Translations under genes and position numbers: made by a program
In this document: piece by piece, positions 1 to 10,560 of the stretch
How the letters are laid out: each line of letters starts with the position of its first letter
Numbering within the stretch: position 1 is the first letter of the stretch
Notes under the pieces: model-generated
What the model was told of the DNA's origin: nothing
Databases searched by the model: none
What the model saw: the letters and a program-made list of their open reading frames with translations, nothing else
Origin: Welwitschia mirabilis
Taxonomy: Eukaryota > Gnetophyta > Gnetopsida > Welwitschiales
Direction of reading: 5' to 3'
DNA: 41,086 bases
Assembly: GCA_051453625.1 (NCBI GenBank)
Contig: JBOZIK010000001.1
Location: 32,312,804-32,353,889 of the forward strand

Positions 1-99
1 TTAATAAGGTTTTTCATTGTCCTTTTTATTCTTATTGAGTTTTATTTTTATTTGGTGGAACTCATTTACCCCTCTTCTCTAAGTTAAAATCAATCTTTA
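1..99 (+). repeat. 3' end of the 5' LTR of element B (partial)
   Basis: This segment aligns by eye with 23970-24072, the end of the 3' LTR of the same element. Shared stretches include TTTGGTGGAACTCATT followed by a pyrimidine-rich run and then a short AT stretch. The 3' copy ends in CA at 24071-24072; here the same place reads TA (98-99), a C-to-T change. The LTR begins before the window. It is followed two bases later by a decayed primer binding site and then by a gag start, which fixes the orientation as + and identifies this as the 5' LTR. Confidence 0.75.
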
Positions 100-101
100 A
101 G

Positions 102-113
102 TGATATTAAAAT
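102..113 (+). other. Decayed primer binding site of element B
   Basis: The 12 bases TGATATTAAAAT lie two bases after the LTR end. Plant copia elements normally carry TGGTATCAGAGC here, complementary to the 3' end of initiator tRNA-Met. The five differences are all G-to-A or C-to-T. The position and the pattern together support a primer site ruined by deamination. Confidence 0.6.
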
Positions 114-160
114 GGATGCTTAGAAAAAAGGATAAATTTCTTAAGTTAACTATAAAAGGA

Positions 161-203
161 ATGTCATCTGTTAGACCTTCATTCTTCAATGGAATAAACT
201 ATA
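161..203 (+). pseudogene. Start of gag of element B, interrupted by element A
   Basis: An ATG at 161 opens a frame of 14 codons whose last residues are SFFNGINY. This resembles the opening of plant copia Gag proteins, where a Phe-Asn/Asp-Gly-x-Asn-Tyr-x-x-Trp motif is typical. The frame is cut at 203 by insertion of element A. The expected continuation (Thr-Tyr-Trp-Arg-Arg) is found immediately beyond the far end of A at 6153. The remainder of this gag is annotated at 6148-7930. Confidence 0.7.
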
Positions 204-401
204 TTAGGAAACAATGCAAACATCCAAAATCAAGATCCCTTGATTTTCTCAACTTGCCTTAATTTTCTTTGATTCTTTATTTTTTTAATCTATTTATTAT
301 TTTCTTCTCTTCATAATTTGTATTTATTTAGGCTTGACCCTATAATCAGAATAACATGTTTAGTTATTTATTCTAAATTCATGAGTTCATTGATTCTCTC
401 A
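202..401 (+). repeat. 5' LTR of element A
   Basis: About 200 bp, matching 5949-6147. Shared blocks include AAAATCAAGATCCCTT and CCTTAATTTTCTTTGATTC. It ends in CA at 400-401, two bases before the primer site. The first bases are altered: TTAGG where the 3' LTR has TGTTAGA. No TATA box is obvious. Confidence 0.85.
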
Positions 402-403
402 TT

Positions 404-416
404 TGGTATCAGAGTC
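404..416 (+). other. Primer binding site of element A (initiator tRNA-Met)
   Basis: TGGTATCAGAGTC matches the standard plant copia primer site TGGTATCAGAGCC, complementary to the 3' end of initiator tRNA-Met, with one C-to-T difference. It lies two bases after the LTR end. Confidence 0.9.
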
Positions 417-448
417 AAGGTTATGTTGGTAAAGCTTCAATTATAAAG

Positions 449-1360
449 ATGATAGAAAATGCTAATTTAAGTGCCTTCAGCTCCTTAAATTTTCCTTTCT
501 TTAAAGGAGAAAATTTTGATTATTGGGTAGTCAAGATAAAGACATTCTTGAGGGCTCAAAATCTTTGGGATTTGATAACAACAATTCCTATAAGCATCAA
601 AAATGCAGCAGCTCTTATAGCATTAGAAAGAAAAAAATTTAAGAGCCTTACATATTCTTCAAATGATCATCTGTGATATATTATTTTTAAAGACCACTAA
701 TCATATTAATGTGAAAGAAGCTTAGGAAGATCTCAAGATCAAGTATAAAGGATTGGATGGAGTGAAGAAGATGAGATTACAAACTCTTACTAGAGAATAT
801 GAGAATCTCATTATGAACGAGTCTAAATCTATTGAGCACTATATCAATCATCTTTAAGAGATTGTGAATGCACTATGAGTTAGTAGAGAAGATACTAAAG
901 AATAAAATATTGTAAATAAGATGCTTTGAATATTGAAAGGCACTATGATCTTATCATCTATACGATAGAAGAAAGAAAAGATGAAGAGACCTTAACTATG
1001 GTTGAGCTCAGTGGTAGCTTCAAAACCTTTCAGTAAAGAAATCAGTTGCTTGAAGAATTTGCCACAAATGCATTTCAGATCTAGATGAATAATCAAAGAT
1101 TCTCATACTAAAAATGGCATTCAAATCAATCCATGAATCAAGCTCATGGTCATGGATATTAAGTTCATAANNNNNATAATCATGCTAAACAAAGCTATCA
1201 TTAACCAAGTAAAGATCAAGAAACTAATAAGTCTAGATCTAATGCAACTAGATCTAGAAGATGATGTAACTACTATAAGAAAGAAAATCATACTAAATCT
1301 ACTTGTTAGAAGAAGAAAAAGCTTCAAAATATAGAAGCAGTACATTATGTAGAATAAGAA
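449..1360 (+). pseudogene. gag remnant of element A
   Basis: The frame opening at 449 is clean for 75 codons and contains FKGENFDYWVVKIKTFLRAQ, the N-terminal motif of plant copia Gag (DUF4219/UBN2 type). After a stop and a frame change, KYKGLDGVKKMRLQTLTREY and MNESKSIEHYINHL follow, the conserved middle of the same family. Stops lie at family Gln or Arg positions, for example TAA at 855-857 and TGA at 876-878. A 5-N gap lies at 1171-1175. No zinc knuckle is recognisable. Non-functional. Confidence 0.8.
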
Positions 1361-1439
1361 GCATTAGCCTATAAATAACTCATTTTCATTAAAGAAAGTA
1401 AAGATCAGAGTTCTTTCCTAACCGCCAATAATCAAGAAT

Positions 1440-2700
1440 ATGCAAATTCAAGGATTGATTATCATGTAGATAGTGGTTGCTATCATCATATGACTAGAAA
1501 TTAATTCTTACTTTTAGATCTTTGTAACCATCATGACGAAGTCACTATTAGAAGGGTGCAAAGGTAATCATAACAAACATACATTCTATTAATTTTTCTA
1601 CAATATTAAGTAGCTCTTTTATAATCCTTGATATTTATCTAGTTCCTAATTTATAAAAGAATCTATTAAGTACTGTTAACCTTATTCTAAAGGTTATATA
1701 ATAGAATTTGAAAATAATTTATGTAAGATTACTGAAATCCATGGTAAAGAAATTGCCTTAATTCCCATGATTTAAAATAGGATGTATAAACTATAGATTT
1801 AAAAGGATGTTAATTTTTTGTTAACAGTAAATTCACATCCATGGCTTTAAAATCTCAGGCTTGGACATGTTAATTTTAAATCTATGGATATATTGCAAAA
1901 GACAAAACTTGTATAACTCATTTTTTACTTCCTAATTCAATAAATTATTAGGTCTATTTTATAATAAAAGAAAAAATATTACCATTTTCAAAATATGGAT
2001 GAAGATCTAAACATTATCTAGATCTAGTACATATGGATTTATGTGGTCCAATGTAAATAATGAGCTTTGAAAAGATGCAATATATGTTTTTTATTGTAGA
2101 TGGTTATTTAAGAATTGCTAGGTTTTTTCCTTTAGACAAAAGATCTAATATTAGATTTTCTTAAGATATTTAAAAATATGATAGAAATAAAAAAGGAATT
2201 CAAGTTCAAAAAAGTATAAGTGATCAAGTAAAGGAATTTACCTCATATGATTTTGAATAATTCTACAAAGATCATGGTATTATTCATTAGACTATTGTAG
2301 CCTATATACCTTAAAAAAATGATATAGCTAAAAGAAAAAATCAAATAATAATGGCTATAAAACATGTTACTACAATAATTTGAATTAAAGAAAGTAATCT
2401 AGAGTGAAACTTATGCCATTGTAATTTATATTTTAAGTCATGTACCTTCTAAAAATTTAAATGATACAACTCGTTTTGAATTATATATCAAATATCTCTC
2501 ATTTAAAGATTTTTAGTTGGCTTTATTATGTCAAAATTCCAAAACAACAATGACATAAGCTAGATGAAAAGAATGTGTATGTGTTTTTCTTGATTATAAG
2601 TTATACAACAAAGCATAATTTTATCTTGAACTAGAAAAGAATAAAATATTAACCTCAAGAGATGTTAGCTATATTGAATATGCTTAAATAATAATATTTT
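1440..2700 (+). pseudogene. Protease and integrase remnant of element A
   Basis: The aspartic protease active-site DSG lies at 1469-1477 in the context YHVDSGCYHHMT. The pre-integrase zinc region appears near 1845-1890 (LRLGHVNFKSMDILQKTKL). In the integrase core the first catalytic Asp is at 2036-2038 (HMDLCGP) and the second at 2222-2224 (SDQVKEF). The third, Glu in the usual AERKN motif, reads Lys (AAA) at 2330-2332. The conserved end of the copia integrase region, TSRDVSYIEYA, lies at 2652-2684. Stops are frequent. The loss of the catalytic Glu alone would abolish integration. Confidence 0.8.
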
Positions 2701-4470
2701 TAAATCAACCTTTTCTCCCTCTTCACATCTATCCTCTATTTCATTTCCTCTTTTTCATGACTCCATTTCTTTAAATAATTTGTTTTAATTTCAATCCTTT
2801 TTTCTCACCTCATACTTTCTATAATTTCCAACATTTACATTCGTCCATACCTAATACATCACACTCCTCTAATCAACCCCTTTCTCTAAGCTTACTTGTA
2901 GTACACAATTTTGACCTTCTTGCTTCTTACTCAATAAATCCTTTCCCTTTCCATCTCATTCCCCTATTAGTCTCTATGTCCTATCCAATGTCCTCTACTC
3001 TAATGTCTTCTTTGCTAATCTCTTCACACCATGGTAGGTTGTCGTCTACAAAATTCTATTCTCTCCCTGCTTATGGACACCTTGGAATCTATCATCCTTT
3101 CTTGTTCATATCAGACACTGACTTCTAGTAGTGTCTCACATTCTCTGGGCATGTCACTTGCAACCATATCTTGTATTTTTTTGTGATAGATGAAATTCCT
3201 GCACTACTAACATCAAATGCACCTCTTATAGTGGCATGCATGTTTCCTTCCATCAACCTGTTTCTATACCGCTCAATTACATTCTCCCCATGAACTTCCC
3301 TCATGCATTTAGACTTCCCTCATTTGTGACTTCACAATGCTCCTCTTTCATGGTGTAATGAAGTCATGCACCATTGGTACACACTAGTTCTTTATAGTGG
3401 AGTAGCAACTCTTCTCTACATCTACACTACCTTAATCTTGAGTAGTAGTAGCCCCTTCTTCTATGATCATGAAATAACCTCTTGCTATAAAGGTCAAGTG
3501 ATCTTCATTCACCATGGTCTAATGAATCCCTTCTATAATCATTATGTATCTCTATCTTTCTATCATTTCTCTGTTACTACATAGCTCTACCCCTTAGTCA
3601 GTACACAGGGCACCTTATCTATAGTAGTACATCTTTACAACTCATCTATTATGTAGCTTAGTTCTTTAGCTATTGTGGAGATCCACTCCTTCATAGTTTA
3701 TTTTTTCATTAAACAATGCTGTTCTTTTACATCCATGTAGTCTTGATCATGAGAAAAGATGCAGTGATATTCTCCTGTATTAGATTCTCTTCCTCGATCA
3801 ACCAAATTTAAAGATACAACATGAATGTTATTTAATCTTCGCTAACTCAGCCACCTCATATTGCACTCAATCAACCTACTCAGTGTATGTTGACTTAAAC
3901 TATTGACTGGATGCTGACTTAGTGTACATATGATGCACTTCATATGGCCCACCACTTATCCATTCATTTGATTGTTCTTCCAACCAATTAAATTTTATTA
4001 ATATATTCTACTCTTCTCCTCCTTCCTCTAAACCTCCATATTATAATGAGGAGTATTTCTACTCCTTTATTCCCCTTTACATGTATCCTTTATTAAAATT
4101 ATTTATAAAATAATTTTCCCCACCTTTTTTCCCCTTTTTTAAGAAGGATCATTCTTTGAATCCTTAACTTCTTCCATTCTTCTTAATAAAATAATTTTTT
4201 CCACCCTCCCACCTAACTTAACCCTTACCTTAACTTCCTCAAATCTAATACCTTCTTAATTAACCTCTTTTATGAGTAATACTTCTTTTATAGGATTTTT
4301 ATTGCTTTTTCTTTTTCTTTTTTTGGATTATTTTGAATCCCTCTACCATTATAATGATTTATATTACCTATCACTTGTTGCAATAGTAAGGGGAAAGATT
4401 ACCTTGCACCTTCCACTGCTGAATAAGCTCTATAATTTTAACACTAGCAGAATGCAATATATCATGAAAT
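2700..4470 (+). other. Pyrimidine-rich spacer between integrase and RT of element A
   Basis: About 1.8 kb of strongly C+T-rich sequence lies where copia Pol normally has a short, low-complexity Ser/Pro/Thr-rich linker. The + frame in phase with the integrase end has only six stops between 2652 and 3585, and two of these are adjacent TAG codons. Encoded residues are mainly Ser, Leu, Phe, Thr, Pro, His and Ile. This is what a Ser/Pro/Thr linker would become after C-to-T changes at first and second codon positions. It is several times longer than usual. An unrelated insertion is possible, but no terminal repeats or duplication were seen. Confidence 0.45.
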
Positions 4471-4479
4471 AGATTAAAT

Positions 4480-5928
4480 AATTAAAAATAAAACTTGGAC
4501 TCTTATCTTACGACTGATGTATAAATCCATAATAGGCCTTAAATGGATATTTCATGCTAAACACAATTAGACTAGATTTATTAAAAAATATGAAGCCTTC
4601 CTTCTCACCAAAGGTTATAAGAAATGTCAAGGTCATGACTTTAAAGAAAGATTTACTCAATTTCATGACTTAAATTAATTAAAATCTTTTTAGCTATTAT
4701 AGTTAAACTCAATTCTTAAACTCTTCAAGTTGATGTAGCTTTAGCCTTTTTAAATGATCAGTTAGAAGAAGAAATATATGTTAAACAACCACAAGGTTTT
4801 ATAGATTAAATTTATCTAGATCATGTTTATTATCTACATAAATACCTATATGAACTTAAGTAGGCATAGAGATATTGGTTCAAATGAATCCATGAATTAT
4901 TTATAAATTTAGATTTTTAGCACCTACTTTCTAAATCCAACATCTACAGGAAAATAGAAAATGATGATTATACTTCTGTATGCCTATATGTTGATGATCT
5001 AATATAGTTCTCTTCTTCAACCTTCATGAATAAAACATTTCAAAAAATGATGGAAAAGGAGTTTGAAATGATTGATCTCTATAAAATAACCTATTCCCAT
5101 GAAGTTGAAATCAAGCATGATCCCTATTCTGTATATTTAAACTACCTAAAGTTTATCCATACTTTGCTTGAAAAGTTCAAAATAAAAAGTTGTAAACTAG
5201 GTTTTTACTCCATTTTCTACCAATATAAAACTTAAAAAAGAAGATGATTCACCTATGTTGAAGCTACTCTATGCCATTCACTCATTGGAATCTTGTTATA
5301 TCTTAGAACTACAAGACTAGATATCTAATTTAGTGTAAATTATCTTTTTAAATTTATGTCAAATTCCAAACTCTCACATCTAAAGGCTACTAAGCATGTT
5401 CTTAGATATTTAAATAATTCTAAATATTTAGGTTTTAGATATCATTAAAATAATAATAACTTAGTACTTCATGGATTTTCAAATGCTGATTAAAAATCTT
5501 GTCTTGATGATTAGAAGTCTATCATAGGTTATTGTTTCTTTTTTTACCATTCACTTATCTCTTGGTCCTCCAAGAAACAGAATACAGTAGTAGTATCATC
5601 TACAGAAGTAGAATATATTGCTCTCTCTGAAGCTATAAAACAAGATATCTAGATCCATTCACTACTCTTAGTAACGGAAATTTTTAATAAATCTTTAATA
5701 TAGATGTTTTGTAATAATACTATAGCTATTGCAATCATGAAAAATCCATTATTTCATATAGAGACTAAGAACATAGATATTAAGCATCACTTTATTAGAA
5801 TTCTTATTGATAAGAACTTTATCAAAATTGATCATGAGAAATCTAGTTTTAAGATAGTAAATATATTTATCAAACCTCTTACTCCTAAAGAGTTTATTGG
5901 ATTTAGAAACTTCCTTTGTCTTAAATAA
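4480..5928 (+). pseudogene. Reverse transcriptase and RNase H remnant of element A
   Basis: The domain starts near 4485 with a Trp-containing motif followed by IIGLKW and TKGYKKCQGHDFKE. The first catalytic Asp is at 4732-4734 (QVDVALAFLN), followed by LEEEIYVKQPQGF. The catalytic YVDD box is intact at 4987-4998. RNase H follows, with LRTTRLDI, ISWSSKKQNTVVVSSTEVEY near 5558-5616, and a C-terminal part with KNPLFHIETKNIDIKHHFI. The natural stop is TAA at 5926-5928. The RT frame differs from that of gag and integrase, so at least one frame change lies between 2400 and 4480. Internal stops sit mostly at family Trp, Gln or Arg sites. Confidence 0.88.
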
Positions 5929-5937
5929 GTTGACATC

Positions 5938-5944
5938 AAGGGGG
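5938..5944 (+). other. Polypurine tract of element A
   Basis: AAGGGGG followed by TAAA lies directly before the 3' LTR start at 5949, the usual place for the plus-strand primer. Confidence 0.75.
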
Positions 5945-5948
5945 TAAA

Positions 5949-6147
5949 TGTTAGAAAATAATGCGAGCATCTAAAATCAAGATCCCTTAATTTCTCAGCT
6001 TTCCTTAATTTTCTTTGATTCTTTATTAATTTCCTCTATTTACTATTTTCTTCTCTTCTCAATTTGTATTTATTTAGACTTGACCTTATAGTCAAAATAA
6101 CATGTTCAACTATTTGTCCTAAATTTTTAAGTTCATTACTTCTCTCA
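5949..6147 (+). repeat. 3' LTR of element A
   Basis: It begins TGTTAGAAAATAATGC and ends CTCTCA, pairing with 202-401. It keeps the standard TG...CA ends. The next five bases, CTATA (6148-6152), repeat those at 199-203. Confidence 0.88.
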
Positions 6148-7930
6148 CTATACCTATTGGAGGAGAAGCACACAGGTGTGCTTATGATCTTTCAAGTTTT
6201 AGATATGGTAGAGCATTAAATAATGTTACACAAATCCTATGGAGATCATTATAAATGTTGCAAGAAATACCACTACTCAAATCAAGAAAAGAAAAGATTA
6301 GACAAATGAAGAAAAAGGTGCATTTATGTATGACTCTAAAGCTAAAAATTATCTTTATTACAAGATGGCATAAGAAATTTGAAATGTTCTAACATGAATA
6401 TATGAAGGTACTTACATTGTAAAATAATCTAAGCTTCTAATTTGAACAAACCAATTTGAAAATTTAAAGATAAACCAAGAAGAAAGAGCTCATGAGTACT
6501 TTACCAGAGTTACAAATATTGTGAATGCAATACATGGCACTAAAGAGGATCTTGCACATCCATGGAAGAATTTAGAGATTTAAAGACCATGAAGATATAA
6601 GAACTATAGAGTGCCCTTAGAGATTATGAAATGAACCTCATATAAGATGGAGCCTTGAATGAAAATCCTATTGTACTTAAGACAAGCCATAATGCAAATC
6701 AGAGATCTAAAGGAAAGATAAAAGAAGATCATGAAGAAGATGATTCTGATAATGAATATAATGAACTGGCATTCAACACATAAAGATTACACATAAAGAT
6801 TAAAAATACTACTTTCACACAACTATAACAAAAGAGATGAGCTTAAATGATCATCTACATTTTAAGCAAAAGGTAAGAGTAAAGTTAAATCATCTAATAA
6901 TTCTTCTTTATTAAATGTTTCCAAAGTAGAATGTTAAGTATATGGAGGAATAGGACATATTACCTTGAAATGCCCTAGTGCTAATATATTCTTGGAAGAT
7001 GAACAAAATAAGGAGCCCAAAAAGAAAAGATCATTCTTTGTTGACTGGGCTGAAGACAATGAGGCTTTATAAAAAGAAGCATCGGATAATAAGAAAATAC
7101 TTCATCCTACATGGTTATAGCTCATACTTAATATGAAGACCATGATTCAGAAGATGGGTATAATCTAGATATTGAGGATGATACCAATATGATTATTTAA
7201 GAAAAATATGATTTAATTTATGAAGAGTTTATTAATTTGTAAAAATTATGTGTAAAGATAAAAAGGTTGCTTAATATTCATGAAAAGGCATGTGAACAAG
7301 AAAAGAATACTTGCAGTAAACTATCAACTAAAAACTTAGCCCTTAAAGCTAAGATTAATAGACTAACATGTGATTTGGAAAATGTAAGATAAAAACTTTT
7401 AAATTTGAAGAAAATCACTGTAGATTTTACACATAGTAAGGAAGCCTTGAATACCATGCTCAAAAAAAGTAGGAATCCAAATTACATGAGTGGATTGGAA
7501 TACAATGAGGTAACAACTACCACTTTAGCTTCTCTATTCAAAAGGTGGAATTACAAATTAAGGTATGAGCACTTGTCATCTACAAATAATAACTTTACTA
7601 TTATTATCATTGTAGAGTTTTTTATCAGTATAGATGTTTAATAAAATTTAAAAACAAGTAGTATAATAACAATGTCAAAAGGTAAGGTGAATTTGTTATA
7701 TAAGATAAGTTAAGGAGAATTTGGGTTCCTAAAGCTAAATCAGATCTTAGAAAATAGAAGAAGACTTATCACATATGTACTCAATCAAGGCATAATAATT
7801 ATGTCATAATCTAATGCAACAATAATCAAGTTTTTAATAATACTAAAAAAACTCAAGGCACTGAAGGATACATTAATTCATGTAATAATTTGAATATTAA
7901 GCCTTTCCCAATTAGGTAGGTAAAGTAGGT
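6148..7930 (+). pseudogene. gag of element B, continued (Sirevirus-like)
   Basis: The frame cut at 203 resumes with TYWRR after one copy of CTATA. Further Gag signatures follow. FTRVTNIVNAIHGTKEDL lies near 6500. A CCHC zinc knuckle at 6932-6973 keeps Cys, His and last Cys, but the second Cys reads Tyr (TAT at 6941) and a TAA stands beside it. A Lys/Leu/Glu-rich stretch predicted to be helical spans about 7200-7430. HSKEALNTMLKK and then YMSGLEY (7437-7502) correspond to the Ser-Gly-Leu-Gly-Tyr motif near the end of Sirevirus-type Gag. IWVPKAKSD near 7718-7745 resembles the junction to pol. About 1.8 kb is long for copia gag but usual for sireviruses. Many stops; non-functional. Confidence 0.65.
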
Positions 7931-8642
7931 AACATCTCAACTTCATTGCATTTATCTTATGAGTTAATATTATGATTAGATGTAGTTGTATAGTTAAAAA
8001 TTAACTAATGTGTGTAATTTTTAGTTTCTTAAAGAGTTATTCTCATAATTACAATAGTTGTCATTTCTTTTAAAAATCTACAAATTTTGATGCAGATGTC
8101 TTTAAGTTTGTAGATGTCTCTGTTGAAGATCTCTTAAAATTTGAAAACGTTTTGAGATTAAATGTCTTAATTTTTATAGATGTCTTAAAAGGATAGGAAT
8201 ATTATTTTAACTTTTTCAATTAGACACCTTAGTTTTTATAAATGTTTTAGCAATAAGAAAATGTACAAGAAATGTTTTAACAATAGATGTCTTAAAGTTT
8301 GTAAATATCTACTTTCTATTTTTAATACATCTTAAAATTTGTAGATGTTTTGACTATACTATTGTGAAAATAAAAATGTGCAAAAAGCTAGGATTTCAAT
8401 TCTTTTTAATAGCCAAAGAGACCACCAAATCTCATTTTTAAGTATCTAATAAATACATGTTTCTCTTAGGTGATTTTCTAGACTTCCTTTTTCTTAGATT
8501 TCTCTAGCTAGGCATCTTGAAATTTTGAGACATCTCAATAGTGAGTAAAAATAGAGTTTTTTTCTTGAATAGGTTCATATTTTTTCATAGTTTCTTGTAT
8601 TTTGATTGATCTTTTATTAATTTTTAATTATATTTTATAAAA
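7931..8642 (+). repeat. Non-coding part of element B with a degenerate short repeat array
   Basis: No coding motif is visible. Between 8094 and 8350 a 19-20-bp unit close to AGATGTCTTAAAATTTGTAG recurs about seven times with variation, for example at 8094, 8112, 8178, 8285 and 8325. A related AAGACATCTTGAA motif occurs in the 3' LTR of B (23324-23366 and 23600-23615), which suggests that this segment belongs to B or to a relative. Expected pol sequence (integrase, RT, RNase H) is absent here. Confidence 0.5.
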
Positions 8643-10560
8643 ATAGCAAGAAGAAAGGTAGTAGGAACTTTTAGAGGTAAAGAACAATCCATAGAATGAA
8701 CCAAATCATAGTGTGAACCTCAAGTTTATCATGAGCTAATCAAGAAACTCCATTATTGTAAAGAAAAATATTGGTCTTTAGATTAGGCACAGGGAGCAAG
8801 TAATAAGATACTTTATTTGGCTTGGTTAGAAAATGATAATTTAGCTTGCACAACCTATTTTTAGTCTAGTGGTGAGAAACTTTTATGCAAACATACATGA
8901 AATTGATGACAACATTAGTGCATTTCATACTCAGATTAGAAGCACTAATTTGTACATTGTTTTAATTTTTATCAATTCATTACTGGGCATGGATGATACC
9001 AATACTTCACAATTTTTTAGTAATTTATTTAGAGAAATATTTAGTTCTATAATTGTTAATGTATCTCAATGTTGGATGAGCAATGTTTTATTTGGACACA
9101 ANNNNNNNNNNNNNNNNNNNNNNNNNNNNNNNNNNNNNNNNNNNNNNNNNNNNNNNNNNNNNNNNNNNNNNNNNNNNNNNNNNNNNNNNNNNNNNNNNNN
9201 NNNNNNNNNNNNNNNNNNNNNNNNNNNNNNNNNNNNNNNNNNNNNNNNNNNNNNNNNNNNNNNNNNNNNNNNNNNNNNNNNNNNNNNNNNNNNNNNNNNN
9301 NNNNNNNNNNNNNNNNNNNNNNNNNNNNNNNNNNNNNNNNNNNNNNNNNNNNNNNNNNNNNNNNNNNNNNNNNNNNNNNNNNNNNNNNNNNNNNNNNNNN
9401 NNNNNNNNNNNNNNNNNNNNNNNNNNNNNNNNNNNNNNNNNNNNNNNNNNNNNNNNNNNNNNNNNNNNNNNNNNNNNNNNNNNNNNNNNNNNNNNNNNNN
9501 NNNNNNNNNNNNNNNNNNNNNNNNNNNNNNNNNNNNNNNNNNNNNNNNNNNNNNNNNNNNNNNNNNNNNNNNNNNNNNNNNNNNNNNNNNNNNNNNNNNN
9601 NNNNNNNNNNNNNNNNNNNNNNNNNNNNNNNNNNNNNNNNNNNNNNNNNNNNNNNNNNNNNNNNNNNNNNNNNNNNNNNNNNNNNNNNNNNNNNNNNNNN
9701 NNNNNNNNNNNNNNNNNNNNNNNNNNNNNNNNNNNNNNNNNNNNNNNNNNNNNNNNNNNNNNNNNNNNNNNNNNNNNNNNNNNNNNNNNNNNNNNNNNNN
9801 NNNNNNNNNNNCAATAAAATAAATTTTGTTAAGGACATTCAGAGAAAGTATATGATGCATGATGCCTCTTTTCTTAGTTTGGTAACATTTTAAAATATTC
9901 TAATTACTGGAGGTAGTTATAATTATTACAAACCCATGTAGACCTTCATTATTTATTACTTAATCATAGGTTTTCAAATAGATTTGGGTTTTATGTTATA
10001 TATGGATATCATCTCTTTATTTTATAAGGGATAAACTTTAGGCCATTCATTTCTTATCATCTTAATCATCAGTAATGTAGATATCTTAGTGCCATAGGTT
10101 AACCTCATCTATCAAAAGAAACCATTGGCAGAATTTAGTGAGAAATAAAGAGAACCTATGATATGAGATAAGGGAACAAGTAGAAGGACACCATAGTTGT
10201 AGAGATCAATTTTCACTATTACTCATAGCTCTTTCACCATGAAAAAGGGACTAAAGATAATTGCAAAAATGGTAGAAATTATTAAAAAAAACTTTCTAAG
10301 TTTGAAGAAACATGGATCTATAGTAAGTAAAAAAAAAATGCACTACTAAAGAGTTGGCAATCCATGAGGCACATGATCAAAAATAGAAGAGGAGATAGAT
10401 GTAGAGGAAGAAGCAAGATCATTAGCTCCATTTAGCATAGGATATGACTTAGGTAGGTTAATAAATATTGAGTCTTTAGAGGAGTCTTTTGGAGATGAGG
10501 TATAGGCTTGAGGGGAAGTATTAGAATCTTATAAAGACATATGTGCAACGGGAGTCATAG
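8643..10560 (+). pseudogene. Envelope-like or plant transposon protein ORF remnant
   Basis: A frame beginning at ATA 8643 (probably an altered ATG) reads ARRKVVGTFRGKEQ and later YHELIKKLHYCKEKYWSLD, with stops TGA and TAG. A frame change near 8850 leads into VVRNFYANIHEIDDNISAFH and then INSLLGMDD. The FYAN...IN..LG pattern is characteristic of the putative plant transposon protein family (Transposase_32, PF20167). As I recall, such ORFs occur as third or envelope-like ORFs in Athila and Sirevirus elements. After the 710-N gap the frame continues with DASFLSLV and TLGHSFLIILI, then an acidic region (10385-10530). The function of the family is unknown. It may belong to B, or be a + strand Athila fragment. 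Confidence 0.5.
9102..9811. other. Assembly gap, 710 N
   Basis: Unresolved bases inside the envelope-like ORF remnant. Open frames reported across it are artefacts of N not being read as a stop. Confidence 0.99.

Larger units (their letters stand above)
202..6147 (+). mobile_element. Element A: degenerate Ty1/copia LTR retrotransposon
   Basis: This is a complete but dead copia element. In order it has a 200-bp 5' LTR, a tRNA-Met primer site, gag, aspartic protease, integrase, reverse transcriptase, RNase H, a polypurine tract and a 199-bp 3' LTR. Integrase before RT is the copia order. The bases CTATA occur at 199-203 and again at 6148-6152 and are the likely target-site duplication. If so, the 5' LTR has lost its first TG; otherwise the LTR begins TA at 202. 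The two LTRs differ at roughly 25-30 of about 198 aligned positions (counted by eye), so the insertion is old. Coding parts carry many stops and at least two frame changes. Confidence 0.9.

Noticed and set aside
2760-3820. A - strand reading of the pyrimidine-rich spacer gives a protein-like stretch with stops
   Set aside because: No family was recognised, stops are more numerous than in the + frame, and the + frame is in phase with the integrase end.
449-5928. Reassigned genetic code with TAA/TAG read as Gln
   Set aside because: Stops also replace Arg and Trp, frames shift repeatedly, and the dynamin ORF uses CAA/CAG for Gln and ends in TAA. Deamination explains all of it.
9056-9893. Five long open frames across 9102-9811
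   Set aside because: They exist only because the 710 N are read as open. Only the frame entering at 8869 has family sequence.
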